From assembly GCA_026982695.1 (NCBI GenBank), contig JALSGS010000014.1, positions 1-64,000 on the forward strand: a DNA stretch of 64,000 nucleotides. Direction: 5' to 3'. Positions 36,507 to 46,069 of this stretch are shown piece after piece. The notes under the pieces were generated by a model that was not told the origin of the DNA, ran no database searches, and worked only from the letters and a program-made list of their open reading frames with translations. This DNA is from Saprospiraceae bacterium. Lineage in GTDB: Bacteria > Bacteroidota > Bacteroidia > Chitinophagales > Saprospiraceae. Both the position numbers and the translations under genes were made by a program. Every line of letters starts with the position of its first letter. The first letter of the stretch is position 1.

Positions 36507-37364
36507 GTGACGTCGCTATCTGATCGCATCAATCGCCACGAGCATCCTTCGTGGCTGTTGCGCTATCCGCAGCTCATACAATTGATTTTTGCGTGGTTTG
36601 CACTGGTGTATCAACGCGTAAGCGTAGTGCGTCGGGAGCTACGACGGCATTTGCCGAAAGGCCATTCCTTTCGCCTGATCGATGCAGGCTGTGGCGAAGG
36701 GCTTTATCTTCTGTGGCTGGCACGCCGATATCCCAAGGCACACCTCACAGGTATTGACATCAATGCGCACAACATCCAATTGCTCAAGCACTACCTAGCA
36801 CGTACGGCTCACACTCGTGTAGAGGCAATCCAAGCCGACCTACAGACTCAGCCGCCCCCCTGCTCAGCCGATTATGTGCTATGCGTAGGCGTACTGCACT
36901 GCGTAGCCAACGACGTGGCATTTTTGCGCAATCTGGCCCAAAGCACTCAGCCGCACGCCAAGCTACTGCTGTATTCACCGTTAAAACCCCGACGCATATG
37001 GCCCTGTTTTGAGCGCTGGTATGGCCGCTGGCATCACTACGAAGCCATCCACGCACACCACACCTATACGCCCCAGCTGCTGCGCCAACGATTAGCCCAA
37101 GGCGGATGGCAGATCGAAAGCTGGCAAGGCACCATGGGGCACCTGGCAGCAGCAGGTTTTGAGTGTTACACATTGTGTTTTACAGGTGCACTTCACGCCT
37201 CGCAATGGTGGGCAAGTGCTATTTTGGGCGCACTGATTCTGCCAACTGCCTTGATAGCCGCTGGACTACAGCGCCTCGATCGGCTCTTTTCTCCTACATG
37301 CCCCAATGGTGTGTGGATAGTAGCTAGAAAAACAGATGCTCATCCCGAAAAACAACACCCATGA
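36507..37364 (+). CDS. Class I SAM-dependent methyltransferase, membrane-associated
   Basis: The protein has 285 residues with a GTG start at 36507, 8 bp after the SDR stop. The SAM site is LIDAGCGEGLYLLWLA, followed by LTGIDINAHNI and ADYVLCVGVLHCV. A hydrophobic C-terminal segment (WASAILGALILPTALIAAGL) may anchor it in the membrane. Its stop overlaps the start of the Wzi-like gene by ATGA (37361-37364). The substrate is unknown; the gene order suggests cell-envelope lipids or glycans. Confidence 0.85.
   Translation: MTSLSDRINRHEHPSWLLRYPQLIQLIFAWFALVYQRVSVVRRELRRHLPKGHSFRLIDAGCGEGLYLLWLARRYPKAHLTGIDINAHNIQLLKHYLARTAHTRVEAIQADLQTQPPPCSADYVLCVGVLHCVANDVAFLRNLAQSTQPHAKLLLYSPLKPRRIWPCFERWYGRWHHYEAIHAHHTYTPQLLRQRLAQGGWQIESWQGTMGHLAAAGFECYTLCFTGALHASQWWASAILGALILPTALIAAGLQRLDRLFSPTCPNGVWIVARKTDAHPEKQHP
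36650..36661 (+). repeat. Recurrent 12-mer TTTGCCGAAAGG, copy 5
   Basis: Exact plus-strand copy near the start of the methyltransferase gene, encoding the LPKG of RHLPKGHS. Extended context is ATTTGCCGAAAGGCC. Confidence 0.8.
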
Positions 37365-39160
37365 ATCGCTTATTACTATGGCCATTACTGCTCCACCCCA
37401 TTGTGGGTGCCATAGCCCAAGGCACGCCTGTCCCTCTATGGAAGCCCAGCTACCACATACTCGACCGCCTCGAGATAAAAAGTGGACGCGAACCGCGCCA
37501 CCACTCCAGCATCAAGCCCTATACCGCAGGCGATATGGTGCACTATGCCCTCACGCTCGACACGGCCAGCAACCAAACTTTTAGCGTGCAAGACCGACGC
37601 GACCTCTACTACATTTTTCGCGACCTCAATGAGTGGCTAGCCTTTGGCCCCAACCCCACGCTGTTATTGGGCAAGCACCAACCCACCTTTGTACCTGCCT
37701 TTGACAGTGCAGGCATCACCTACTACTGCCAATATCCTGATCAGCATACGGCCAGCCAGGCAGATCCCCGATATACTGTGAACGAACACCCCATTTTGGG
37801 CATGTTTTACCAAACACCGGCCAACTTCTTCCAAGTCGATCAGCCATATTTCTTCTTTCGGGCCAATCCCATGCTCAACTTTCAAATACTATCGGCACGC
37901 GGCGAAAGCTTTCCCGTCTTCGACAATGTGCGGGGGCTGGAGATGCGCGCGGGGCTCGACGACCGCATCTTTCTGTACACCCACATCGTGGTCAACGACT
38001 TTCGCGCACCTCGTTTCCTCTACGAACGCTGGCAACGAGACCGAGCTATTCCCGGCGCTGGCTTTGTAAAAAACTACCAAAGTGCCTTTTTCGACTTCGA
38101 TCGCGGCCTGAGCGTGCTCACAGCTCAAGGTATTATGGGCATTCAACTGAGCCGACACGTAGGCATGCAGTTTGGCCATGGGCAAAACTTCATCGGCAAT
38201 GGCTATCGCAGCCTGATTCTGTCCGATTTCGCTACCAACTACCTGTTTCTCAAGCTCAACTGGCGTGTGTGGAAGTTTCACTATCAAAACATTTTTGCCG
38301 AGCTCATCTCCGACCCTACTGCACCTGCCCCACGCCCGCGCAAATACATGGCTGCCCATTACTTTCACTATCGGCTTTCACCCAAATTGGCCTTTGGCTT
38401 TTACGAAGCCACCGTTTTTTCGCGCCAAGGCCCCTTCGACTTCGAATACCTCAACCCCGTCATCCTCTACCGAACGATTGAACACCTCATTGGCAGCCCC
38501 GACAATGTGCTCATCGGCATCGATGCCAAGTGGAACTTCCCAAAACGTGGCCAATTCTACGGCCAGCTGATGATGGACGAGTTCAAACTCGACGAGCTCA
38601 TACTCAACAATCGCGGTTGGTGGGCCAATAAGTTTGGCATCCAGTTGGGGATAAAGTATATCGACTTGCTAGGCATCGACCACCTCGATGTCCAGTTAGA
38701 ATTCAACACGGCACGCCCTTACACGTATACCCACCGAGATAGCACCAACCTTGGCAGCTATACCCATTACCGACAGCCCTTAGCCCATCCGCTAGGTGCC
38801 AATTTCCGAGAATACCTCAGCATTTTGCGCTATCAACCCCTCAAACGCCTACACATCGAAGGGCGCTTCTTCTACCAATTTTACGGCGAAGATCCCGAAG
38901 GCGAAAACTGGGGAGGCAATATCTTGTTGTCGCACAAAACCCGTGAACAAGACTATGGCAACACCATCGGTCAAGGCATTCCCACCCGCACGCATATCTT
39001 TGCGTTTGATCTCAGCTACAGCCTTTATCACAATTTGTGGCTGGAGTTACACCTATTCAGGCGCGTCAAAAACAGCGCCTCTGACGTGCGCGATCGCAAC
39101 GAGCAATACTTCGGTGCAGGCATTCGCATGAACACTGGCTTGCTACGCAGAGACTTCTGA
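37361..39160 (+). CDS. Capsule assembly Wzi / RemB-like outer-membrane protein
   Basis: The protein has 599 residues with a signal peptide (MNRLLLWPLLLHPIVGAIAQG). A long beta-barrel pattern includes GMQFGHGQNFIGNGYRSLI, FDFEYLNPVILYRTIEH, NVLIGIDAKWNF, QLMMDEFKLDEL, PYTYTHRDS and a C-terminal strand region ending in GIRMNTGLLRRDF. These blocks fit the Caps_assemb_Wzi family, which includes the gliding-associated lectin-like protein RemB of Bacteroidota. A role in surface polysaccharide attachment or gliding is inferred from family. It overlaps the upstream methyltransferase stop. Confidence 0.8.
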   Translation: MNRLLLWPLLLHPIVGAIAQGTPVPLWKPSYHILDRLEIKSGREPRHHSSIKPYTAGDMVHYALTLDTASNQTFSVQDRRDLYYIFRDLNEWLAFGPNPTLLLGKHQPTFVPAFDSAGITYYCQYPDQHTASQADPRYTVNEHPILGMFYQTPANFFQVDQPYFFFRANPMLNFQILSARGESFPVFDNVRGLEMRAGLDDRIFLYTHIVVNDFRAPRFLYERWQRDRAIPGAGFVKNYQSAFFDFDRGLSVLTAQGIMGIQLSRHVGMQFGHGQNFIGNGYRSLILSDFATNYLFLKLNWRVWKFHYQNIFAELISDPTAPAPRPRKYMAAHYFHYRLSPKLAFGFYEATVFSRQGPFDFEYLNPVILYRTIEHLIGSPDNVLIGIDAKWNFPKRGQFYGQLMMDEFKLDELILNNRGWWANKFGIQLGIKYIDLLGIDHLDVQLEFNTARPYTYTHRDSTNLGSYTHYRQPLAHPLGANFREYLSILRYQPLKRLHIEGRFFYQFYGEDPEGENWGGNILLSHKTREQDYGNTIGQGIPTRTHIFAFDLSYSLYHNLWLELHLFRRVKNSASDVRDRNEQYFGAGIRMNTGLLRRDF

Positions 39161-39164
39161 TTGG

Positions 39165-39176
39165 CCTTTCGGCAAA
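39165..39176 (-). repeat. Recurrent 12-mer TTTGCCGAAAGG, copy 6
   Basis: Exact minus-strand copy in the 26-bp gap between the Wzi-like gene and the HAD gene; the only fully intergenic copy. Extended context is ATTTGCCGAAAGGCC, identical to copies 4 and 5. Confidence 0.8.
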
Positions 39177-39186
39177 TAGGACCCTC

Positions 39187-39819
39187 ATGGCTATACGACA
39201 TCTCATATTCGACTTAGGCAATGTACTCATCGACTTAGATTTCACCGCTACTGAACGGCAGTTGCGCCAGCTATTAGGCAGTCATTACACAGCTTCATTT
39301 ACCTGCAATGAACAGCAGGGGCTCTTCGAGGCCTTCGAAAAAGGGCTTATCAGTGAAGCTGAATTTTTCTTCCAACTTCGCCATTGGGCTCAAGGCGCTG
39401 TCTCTGTAGAGATGCTCAAAGAAGCCTGGAACGCCATGCTCCTTCGCTTTCCAATCGAACGCTTGGAATGGATCAGCCAGCTACGCACGCGCTATGGCAC
39501 CTACGTGCTGAGCAACACCAATGAGACACACCTCCGATGGGTACATCAACACCTAGCCAAACAGTATGGCATCGCACAATACGAACAACGCTACTTCGAT
39601 CAAGTATGGTACTCACACCATCTCCACTTGCGCAAGCCAGAACTCGAGATTTTTCAATACGTATTGGACACAGCTAATTTGCCCGCCTCACAGACGCTTT
39701 TTGTAGATGACAACCCCGACAATGTAGCGGCAGCAGCCCAGTTAGGCATCGTAGCGGTACATCATCCTCCCGGCCACGAGCTCAAACAGACACTAGCTCC
39801 TTTTTTGGAATTACAGTAA
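39187..39819 (+). CDS. HAD family hydrolase (YihX-like)
   Basis: The protein has 210 residues. Motif I is IFDLGNVLIDLD (nucleophile Asp9), motif II is YVLSNTNETH, and motif III/IV is LRKPELEIF with LFVDDNPDNV. The DxGN form of motif I and the helical cap at about 18-85 are typical of HAD-IA sugar phosphatases such as YihX. The substrate is unknown. It follows the Wzi-like gene by 26 bp and converges with the hybrid sensor gene. Confidence 0.9.
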   Translation: MAIRHLIFDLGNVLIDLDFTATERQLRQLLGSHYTASFTCNEQQGLFEAFEKGLISEAEFFFQLRHWAQGAVSVEMLKEAWNAMLLRFPIERLEWISQLRTRYGTYVLSNTNETHLRWVHQHLAKQYGIAQYEQRYFDQVWYSHHLHLRKPELEIFQYVLDTANLPASQTLFVDDNPDNVAAAAQLGIVAVHHPPGHELKQTLAPFLELQ

Positions 39820-39825
39820 GCTCCC

Positions 39826-42675
39826 TTATCCATTCACACTGTCCTTTACCTCGCTAGGCAGAATACCAAACCGCTCTTTAAACTTAGCCGTGAAATACGA
39901 AGCCGAAACAATGCCTACCGCCAATCGCACCTCACTTATTGATTTGTATTTCCCCTCGCGCAGCCAGTCATAGGCGCGCTGTAACCTGAGCTCAAGAATA
40001 AAAGCTACCGGTGTCATGCCTGTCAGCTTGCCAATCACGCGGGCCAATTGGCGTTTGCTCATGTGTAGTGCACTGGCCAGGTCAGCGACCTTAAAGGCTG
40101 GATCGTCTAAATGGGCATACACGACTGAGATAGCACGCTGCAATACGGAGCGATCAGGCGCCTCCGAGGCCACACCGTTCTCTTGTTGGGAAAGGCGACG
40201 CGCATACTGCCCGCGGACCAACGCATTGCGCACCCGCGCACGCAACTCTTCGGGGTGAAATGGCTTGCGCAAATAGTCAGCTATGCCTAACTGAAAAGCT
40301 GAAACTACATCTTCTTCTTGCCTCGAAGCTGTGATGAACAAAAAGGGGATGTGCTGCCAGCGAGGATGCTCAATCAACTTTTTGCGCAAAGCAAAACCAT
40401 CGAGTTGGGGCATCATTAAGTCACTCAACACCAAATCTACCTTCTCCAATCGTTCGAGGCTCTGTAGTGCCTCTTGGCCATCAAAAGCACAATACACGCG
40501 ATAGGTCGGTTCGAGCAAGCTCACCAACCAATCCATCATTTCGGGATGATCCTCTACAACCAGTACCGAAGCTCTTTGCGCAGCGGAAGGCTGCACAGAC
40601 ACGCGCGAAGCGGCCTGCAATCGATGACTCACTTGAGCCGTGCGCCTCGAATGAGTAACGCGCTCCACGCGCTCGATTGGCAATTGGAGGTGAAACGTCG
40701 TGCCCTTTCCCTGTTGGCTCTCCACATCTAAAGTAGCACCCATCAGCTGCACCAAACGCGCTACATACGTGAGTCCCAGGCCACTTCCGCCATGTGCTCT
40801 ACCCGATTCACCCTGAAAAAATTGTTCAAATATGTGGGCCTGTTCTTGCGGCGTCATACCTGGCCCCGTGTCACTAATTGAGACGCACAAGCCTGCGGAT
40901 CCACCGCTTGCGCGCATGCACACTTTTCCCTGGGAGGGAGTAAACTTGAGAGCATTGCCCAAAAGGTTGAGCAATATATGAAGGACTTTTTCATCATCAA
41001 TCCAGACAAGTGCTTGCTGCACCCACTCATCGATATGCCACTCCAGCTCGATGCGTTTGCTGCGAAAAGCAGGAGCTACCTGTTCGTACAGATCGGCAAA
41101 AAAATCGGCTAAGGCTACTGCCCGACATTGCAACTCGAGCTGCCCCTCATCCATGCGAATCAAAGACATCATCTGCTCGACTAACTCGAGCAGTTGCACA
41201 CTTTGGCGATATACCAAGCGTAGTGGACGCTCCAATTGCACTTGCTTAAGCTGGCACAATACTTCTTCTAAAGGGCTGATGATCAGTGTAAGTGGGGTGC
41301 GCAATTCATGGGCTATGAAGGCAAAAAGCTGAGATTTGTGTTCATTGATTGTCTTGAGACGCGCCGCCTCGCGTGCCGCTTGCTCTTTGAGGCGACGCTG
41401 TCGGTAATAGCGGCGCTGTAGCCACACCACTACCAGCATCAAGAGCACAGCCGCCACACCGATCACTTGGCGGCGCCGGGAGCGCTCCCGCTCTATTTCG
41501 AGTTGCTGTGCAGCAAGCTGGGCCTCTCGCTTTTGCACTTCATAGCGAGCATTGGCCTCGGCCAGGCGATCCACTAGCCGTTCTGAAAATAGCGAATCGG
41601 CTAGCGCCAATTGGTCTTCCAACAATGCATATGCCTTGCGATATTTTCCCTTTTCGGCAAAAGCCTGCCTTAAACCGTCAAGTGCTTCGAGACGCTGCTG
41701 GCGAAGGCCTAAGCTATCTGCTAGGTACAAGCCGTGCTCCAGCCATGCAATAGCCGAATCGAGCATTCCTGCTTTCAAAAAGGCATGCCCCAATCCAATT
41801 GTAGCACTAGCCTCTTCATAACCATTGCGCAACTGCCGGCTATAGGCAATCGAGCGCCGAAATGCTCCTATAGCCTCGTCAAACTGTTGTAAAGAGTCGA
41901 GCAAATAGGCCGCTACATTATGCCATGCATACGCCAAAGCAGAAGTATAACCCGTTTGTTCAGCAGCTGCAATGGCGCGTCTCAAATAGGCCATGCCCTC
42001 CTCCCCAGGCAGTCCGCTTCCCCCCAAGTTGATCCATGCATCGATTAATGAACGCCTGTCGCCGTAACGTTCAAAAATGGGGATGGCCTCGAGCAAAATA
42101 GATTGCTCTTTTTTCTGCTGCCCCAAATCACTATAAGTAGTTGCCAAATTGAGTAGGGCATAGCCCAAATCGAGCGAATCACCCCACTGACGCGTCAAAG
42201 CCACAGCAGACAAAAATGCATCGAGTGCTTGACTATGGTGCCCCATCTGCCGATAAATCGAGCCGATAAGCGTCCATGCAGCCGGCAATCGATAGTCCAT
42301 CCCACTTCGCACACACATATCTCGAAACACAGTGGCCCGCGTCAACGCCTCTTCATAGTCGCCCCGCCACATCAACGCATAAGCTGCGATGTAATGGGCT
42401 TTGGCGATGCCACGCAAAAACTGGAGTTGCTCGGCTAAGCTCAGCGCCTCATCAGCATATGCCAATGCTTGGTCTACATCTTGCTCCACAGAGTAATAGG
42501 CAATATCATTGAGCAGGTTTACTTTCTGCGTGTCAGGCCCTATTTCAACCAGCATCTCCTTTAAGCTGTCAATCACATTAGCCCCCTGCCCCCACACTGC
42601 CACAGGGTTAAGCGCTACGTACAGTGCAAACAGTCCTATCACAAGCCAATGGCTGGGGCCTATCTTTTTTTCCAT
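39826..42675 (-). CDS. Hybrid two-component regulator: TPR sensor, histidine kinase, receiver, AraC HTH
   Basis: The protein has 949 residues, starting at MEKKIGPSHWLV (42675); an upstream in-frame ATG adds a non-signal leader. Order: signal/anchor (10-30), periplasmic TPR repeats (35-360), coiled coil (365-403), TM helix (404-419), HisKA with His456 in FIAHELRTP, HATPase (NLLGNALKF, SDTGPGM, GGSGLGLTYV), receiver with Asp752 in LVLSDLMMPQLDG, and an AraC-type DNA-binding domain (845-945). A complete signalling path in one protein is characteristic of Bacteroidota hybrid systems. The TPR sensor replaces the beta-propeller of polysaccharide-utilisation HTCS, so the signal is unknown. It is divergent from the DUF819 gene. 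Confidence 0.93.
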   Translation of the reverse strand: MEKKIGPSHWLVIGLFALYVALNPVAVWGQGANVIDSLKEMLVEIGPDTQKVNLLNDIAYYSVEQDVDQALAYADEALSLAEQLQFLRGIAKAHYIAAYALMWRGDYEEALTRATVFRDMCVRSGMDYRLPAAWTLIGSIYRQMGHHSQALDAFLSAVALTRQWGDSLDLGYALLNLATTYSDLGQQKKEQSILLEAIPIFERYGDRRSLIDAWINLGGSGLPGEEGMAYLRRAIAAAEQTGYTSALAYAWHNVAAYLLDSLQQFDEAIGAFRRSIAYSRQLRNGYEEASATIGLGHAFLKAGMLDSAIAWLEHGLYLADSLGLRQQRLEALDGLRQAFAEKGKYRKAYALLEDQLALADSLFSERLVDRLAEANARYEVQKREAQLAAQQLEIERERSRRRQVIGVAAVLLMLVVVWLQRRYYRQRRLKEQAAREAARLKTINEHKSQLFAFIAHELRTPLTLIISPLEEVLCQLKQVQLERPLRLVYRQSVQLLELVEQMMSLIRMDEGQLELQCRAVALADFFADLYEQVAPAFRSKRIELEWHIDEWVQQALVWIDDEKVLHILLNLLGNALKFTPSQGKVCMRASGGSAGLCVSISDTGPGMTPQEQAHIFEQFFQGESGRAHGGSGLGLTYVARLVQLMGATLDVESQQGKGTTFHLQLPIERVERVTHSRRTAQVSHRLQAASRVSVQPSAAQRASVLVVEDHPEMMDWLVSLLEPTYRVYCAFDGQEALQSLERLEKVDLVLSDLMMPQLDGFALRKKLIEHPRWQHIPFLFITASRQEEDVVSAFQLGIADYLRKPFHPEELRARVRNALVRGQYARRLSQQENGVASEAPDRSVLQRAISVVYAHLDDPAFKVADLASALHMSKRQLARVIGKLTGMTPVAFILELRLQRAYDWLREGKYKSISEVRLAVGIVSASYFTAKFKERFGILPSEVKDSVNG

Positions 42676-42873
42676 GAAAAAAACTTTGCACACACACCTC
42701 ATCCATACAACACCAGCACCACTCCACGCACACACTTGCCCTTCCACACGCAGCCCTGTATAGACCAAGCATGCACTACAAAACTTTCTCTTACAAATTG
42801 ACCTTTGCTTGGCCACCCTTACAATCCTATTTTAGCGGCCACTTACGATACAAAATAACAAATTTTCGGCATA

Positions 42874-44124
42874 ATGAGCCCACTTTTTACCAACGATGCT
42901 ATCGTATTTGGCATCTTATGTATAGTCTTAGCTGTCATTTTCAAAACAGCGCACAGCGCTCATCCTTTCTGGAAAAAGTTTTACACCTATGTGCCCCCAT
43001 TGTTGCTGTGTTATTTCTTGCCCGCACTGTTACACTGGCCGCTACAGCTCATTTCTCCTGACAATTCAAAGCTCTATTTCGTCGCTTCGCGTTATCTCTT
43101 ACCTGCTAGTCTGATCCTCCTATGCCTAGGCATTGATCTCAAAGGAGTGCTCAATTTAGGGCCCAAAGCACTTATCATGTTCTTTGCAGCTACGCTCGGT
43201 ATCATTATTGGCGGGCCTATTGCACTTTTAACTATAAAGGCATTAGCACCTGAAGGGTTCATTGCGGCCAGCACTGAGGAGTTGTGGAAAGGTCTTTCCA
43301 CAATAGCGGGTTCATGGATCGGCGGTGGGGCTAATCAAACTGCCATGAAGATCATCTTTGAAGTAGATGACAATCTCTTTGCTACAATGATCATCGTCGA
43401 CGTAGTAGTGGCCAATATCTGGATGGGCTTTTTGCTCTATGGCGCCAACATCTCCCACAAAATCGATCGGTGGCTAAAGGCCGATAGTTCGGCCATCGAA
43501 GCGCTTAAACAACGTGTAGAAGCCTTCCGCAAAAAAGTAGCTCGCATCCCCACCACTACCGATATGTTCCTGCTGGCTGCTATTGGCTTCGGGGGTACAG
43601 CATTAGGACATGCTGGTGCGGAACTTATCGTGCCTAAGCTGCAGACTTATGAAAAGGCACTTATAGACATAGGTCTCAACTCGTTGCTGTCCAGCTTTTT
43701 CTGGATCATTGTCATTGCTACTACCTTAGGCTTATCATTGTCCTTCACTCGCTACCGAGAATTGGAAGGCGTAGGTGCTTCCCGATGGGGATCGGTTTTT
43801 ATTTACATCTTGGTGGCCACAATTGGCATGAAAATGAATCTCAGCGAAATATGGGACAATATCGGCTTGTTCTTTATCGGCATCGTTTGGATGCTCGTTC
43901 ACGTAGCTGTGTTATTGATTACTGCCAAAATTATTCGCGCACCATTCTTTTTCGTCGCGGTAGGGAGCCAAGCCAATGTGGGAGGAGCAGCTTCAGCGCC
44001 AATTGTAGCTTCTGCATTTAGCCCAACCTTGGCACCCGTAGGCGTATTAATGGCTGTATTGGGCTATGCACTGGGCACTTATGGTGCGCTCCTATGTGCG
44101 TGGCTTATGAGCTGGGTTGCCTAA
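42874..44124 (+). CDS. DUF819 family membrane protein
   Basis: The protein has 416 residues with about ten hydrophobic helices (LLLCYFLPALL, ALIMFFAATLGIIIGGPIALL, MIIVDVVVANIWMGFLLYG, FFWIIVIATTLGLSLS, VGVLMAVLGYALGTYGALL). WIGGGANQTAM and FVAVGSQANVGGAASAPIVA are the repeated pore-like motifs of DUF819, which resembles sodium-coupled transporters with an inverted repeat. The substrate is not known for the family. It is divergently transcribed from the hybrid sensor (198-bp gap). Confidence 0.9.
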   Translation: MSPLFTNDAIVFGILCIVLAVIFKTAHSAHPFWKKFYTYVPPLLLCYFLPALLHWPLQLISPDNSKLYFVASRYLLPASLILLCLGIDLKGVLNLGPKALIMFFAATLGIIIGGPIALLTIKALAPEGFIAASTEELWKGLSTIAGSWIGGGANQTAMKIIFEVDDNLFATMIIVDVVVANIWMGFLLYGANISHKIDRWLKADSSAIEALKQRVEAFRKKVARIPTTTDMFLLAAIGFGGTALGHAGAELIVPKLQTYEKALIDIGLNSLLSSFFWIIVIATTLGLSLSFTRYRELEGVGASRWGSVFIYILVATIGMKMNLSEIWDNIGLFFIGIVWMLVHVAVLLITAKIIRAPFFFVAVGSQANVGGAASAPIVASAFSPTLAPVGVLMAVLGYALGTYGALLCAWLMSWVA

Positions 44125-44250
44125 GGAGCCAGGCCCTACCGGCAAGTCGCATGTGATTTGTGATTGCTGAGGCGTATGTCACAAAAACCATAGCTTCTTT
44201 CAAGAAAAAAACTGACCTTTGCGCGCCTTTTTCAAGCATACTGAAACGCG

Positions 44251-44880
44251 ATGCTCGATCTGTTTCTCGCCACCTTGGCCTCGTTATTTACTATCGTAAA
44301 TCCCATTGGTGCCGTGCCAGTCTATCTGGCAATGACACCTCATTATACCCAAAGCGATCGCCGGCGTACGGCCTGGCAAACCAGTATTTGGTTTGCCTGC
44401 ATCTTGTTGGCTTTTTTCCTGGGAGGGAAGTTCATATTGAGCTTTTTCGGTCTGGGTATACACGCCATCCGCATTGCAGGTGGTATCGTCATCATGCTTT
44501 CGGGCTATGGACTGCTCTCCGGCCAATTCGCCCGCACGCGTGCTATCGACAAAAAAGTCAAGCAAGAGGCCTTGGAAAAAGAAGACATCTCTTTTACGCC
44601 ATTGGCCATGCCCTTGCTTTCAGGTCCAGGATCCATATCTCTACTCATTAACTGGGCCACCGAGTACACATCTCCAACTAGCCAGCTCATCATTATCGGC
44701 ATCATCATACTCAACGCATTTATCGTGCTGCTGGTACTGCGCTCAGCGCCTTGGCTAGGACGGCTGCTGGGTGCTTCCGGCATGAGTGCGCTGTCGCGCA
44801 TCATGGGCTTTTTGGTTATGGCCATTGGCGTGCAATCCATTATCACAGGCATCGTTCAGCAAGTACAAGCATTGCTGTAA
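44251..44880 (+). CDS. MarC family integral membrane protein
   Basis: The protein has 209 residues and six predicted helices. Family motifs are SLFTIVNPIGAVPVYLAMT near the N-terminus, RIAGGIVIMLSGYGLL and FTPLAMPLLSGPGSIS in the middle, and MGFLVMAIGVQSIITGI at the end. MarC proteins are inner-membrane proteins of uncertain transport role. No mar-type regulator is nearby. The zinc-ribbon gene starts 41 bp downstream. Confidence 0.92.
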   Translation: MLDLFLATLASLFTIVNPIGAVPVYLAMTPHYTQSDRRRTAWQTSIWFACILLAFFLGGKFILSFFGLGIHAIRIAGGIVIMLSGYGLLSGQFARTRAIDKKVKQEALEKEDISFTPLAMPLLSGPGSISLLINWATEYTSPTSQLIIIGIIILNAFIVLLVLRSAPWLGRLLGASGMSALSRIMGFLVMAIGVQSIITGIVQQVQALL

Positions 44881-44921
44881 GGCTTTTTGTAAGTTTGGCT
44901 TTCGCCAAAAATGAGGAAGTC

Positions 44922-45860
44922 ATGCCCTCATCTTGCCCACTGTGTAAAAAAGCACTCCCTGATCAGGCGCAGTTCTGCCCTTGGTGTGGGCATGCGCTCA
45001 CCCATGCCACCTTTATTTGCCCAACATGTGGTGGGGAAAACCCCATGAAGGCACACTACTGCATCCAATGTGGTGCCGCCCTTTCCAACCAATCTGATGC
45101 GTATGCACACCCTACTTCGACCTACACCCAGCCCCAAGCCATTGCTGAGCGTTTCTTTGCCCTCCTACATCGCACTTTGGCAGAAGAACAAGACTTGGCC
45201 CTTTTCGATTCCTACATGCACCGCATACAAAACTCGGAGTTTCGCACAATCTTCGAGGCCCGTACTAGCCAACTGGCTCAGCAAGTAGCCACCCTGCAAA
45301 GCCGCGCTATCGACCCACACATAGCCATTGACACACTACTGGATCAAGCACTTGAAGAACTGATCGATTTCTTGCTCGTTCACTACTGCGCCGACCTCAA
45401 CGTCCATCCTCTACCCAAAGCCATTCTCAAATACGACTACGCAAATTTGGCCCAAGCCGACTTGTACGCGATGATCATGGACTACCTCGATTGGCCCAGC
45501 CTACCCGAAGAACTCATCTATACCAACTTGCTCGAGGTGCCCGAAAAACTGATGCACAATGCACTGAACCGCTTCTTATTTGTCGAGCGCAACGAGCGCG
45601 TGTACTTTCTCCACGACTGGACGCTGCTCCACACTCTCAAAGCGGGCTTTGCCATGACCGACCTGGCCATCTATTGGCGGATGTCTTCCCTTGAGCCCCA
45701 AAAAGTATACTACCACCATTTGCGCCACGTCGCCATCAAAGACGATGGCATTACCATCAACGGTAAATATTTCTACGCACACCCTACCCTACACATACGC
45801 CTTGTGCGCCTACTGCGCAAAATCCAGGTGCGCGAGCAACTGCGCCCAACTGATGAATAA
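44922..45860 (+). CDS. Double zinc-ribbon protein of unknown function
   Basis: The protein has 312 residues; MPSSCPLCKKALPDQAQFC at 44922 is preferred because the upstream in-frame extension lies inside marC. Two zinc ribbons occupy residues 1-50: CPLC/CPWC and CPTC/CIQC pairs. Residues ~65-312 are mostly helical and acidic, with no recognised domain, ending in a basic segment (HIRLVRLLRKIQVREQLR). It is predicted cytoplasmic. A nucleic-acid or protein-binding scaffold is possible but not shown. Confidence 0.75.
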   Translation: MPSSCPLCKKALPDQAQFCPWCGHALTHATFICPTCGGENPMKAHYCIQCGAALSNQSDAYAHPTSTYTQPQAIAERFFALLHRTLAEEQDLALFDSYMHRIQNSEFRTIFEARTSQLAQQVATLQSRAIDPHIAIDTLLDQALEELIDFLLVHYCADLNVHPLPKAILKYDYANLAQADLYAMIMDYLDWPSLPEELIYTNLLEVPEKLMHNALNRFLFVERNERVYFLHDWTLLHTLKAGFAMTDLAIYWRMSSLEPQKVYYHHLRHVAIKDDGITINGKYFYAHPTLHIRLVRLLRKIQVREQLRPTDE

Positions 45861-45876
45861 ACGATAAGTTGCACCC

Positions 45877-46069
45877 TCATCGGCCTAAAACTACCCCCCA
45901 TTTGATCGGACTGCCTAAAAAGAGAGAAATACCAAGCCTTGCCCCAACAAACCAAACTGCCAGCAGCCCTACAGGTACAGACAGCCAAGCTACTTTTGCA
46001 GCATAAGCCGAGCCCATCACAAAAAACCCATGGGCCACAGCCGAAATATGCCATCTATGTGCACATACC
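45877..46069 (-). pseudogene. Possible out-of-frame C-terminal part of the lipoprotein gene
   Basis: Another minus-strand frame beginning inside the preceding reading frame encodes AHRWHISAVAHGFFVMGSAYAAKVAWLSVPVGLLAVWFVGARLG in segments and ends GSPIKWGVVLGR before TGA at 45877. The helix-rich, well-composed protein would continue the membrane helices that stop abruptly at the TAG of 46055. A one-base shift near 46065 would join them. Confidence 0.5.
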
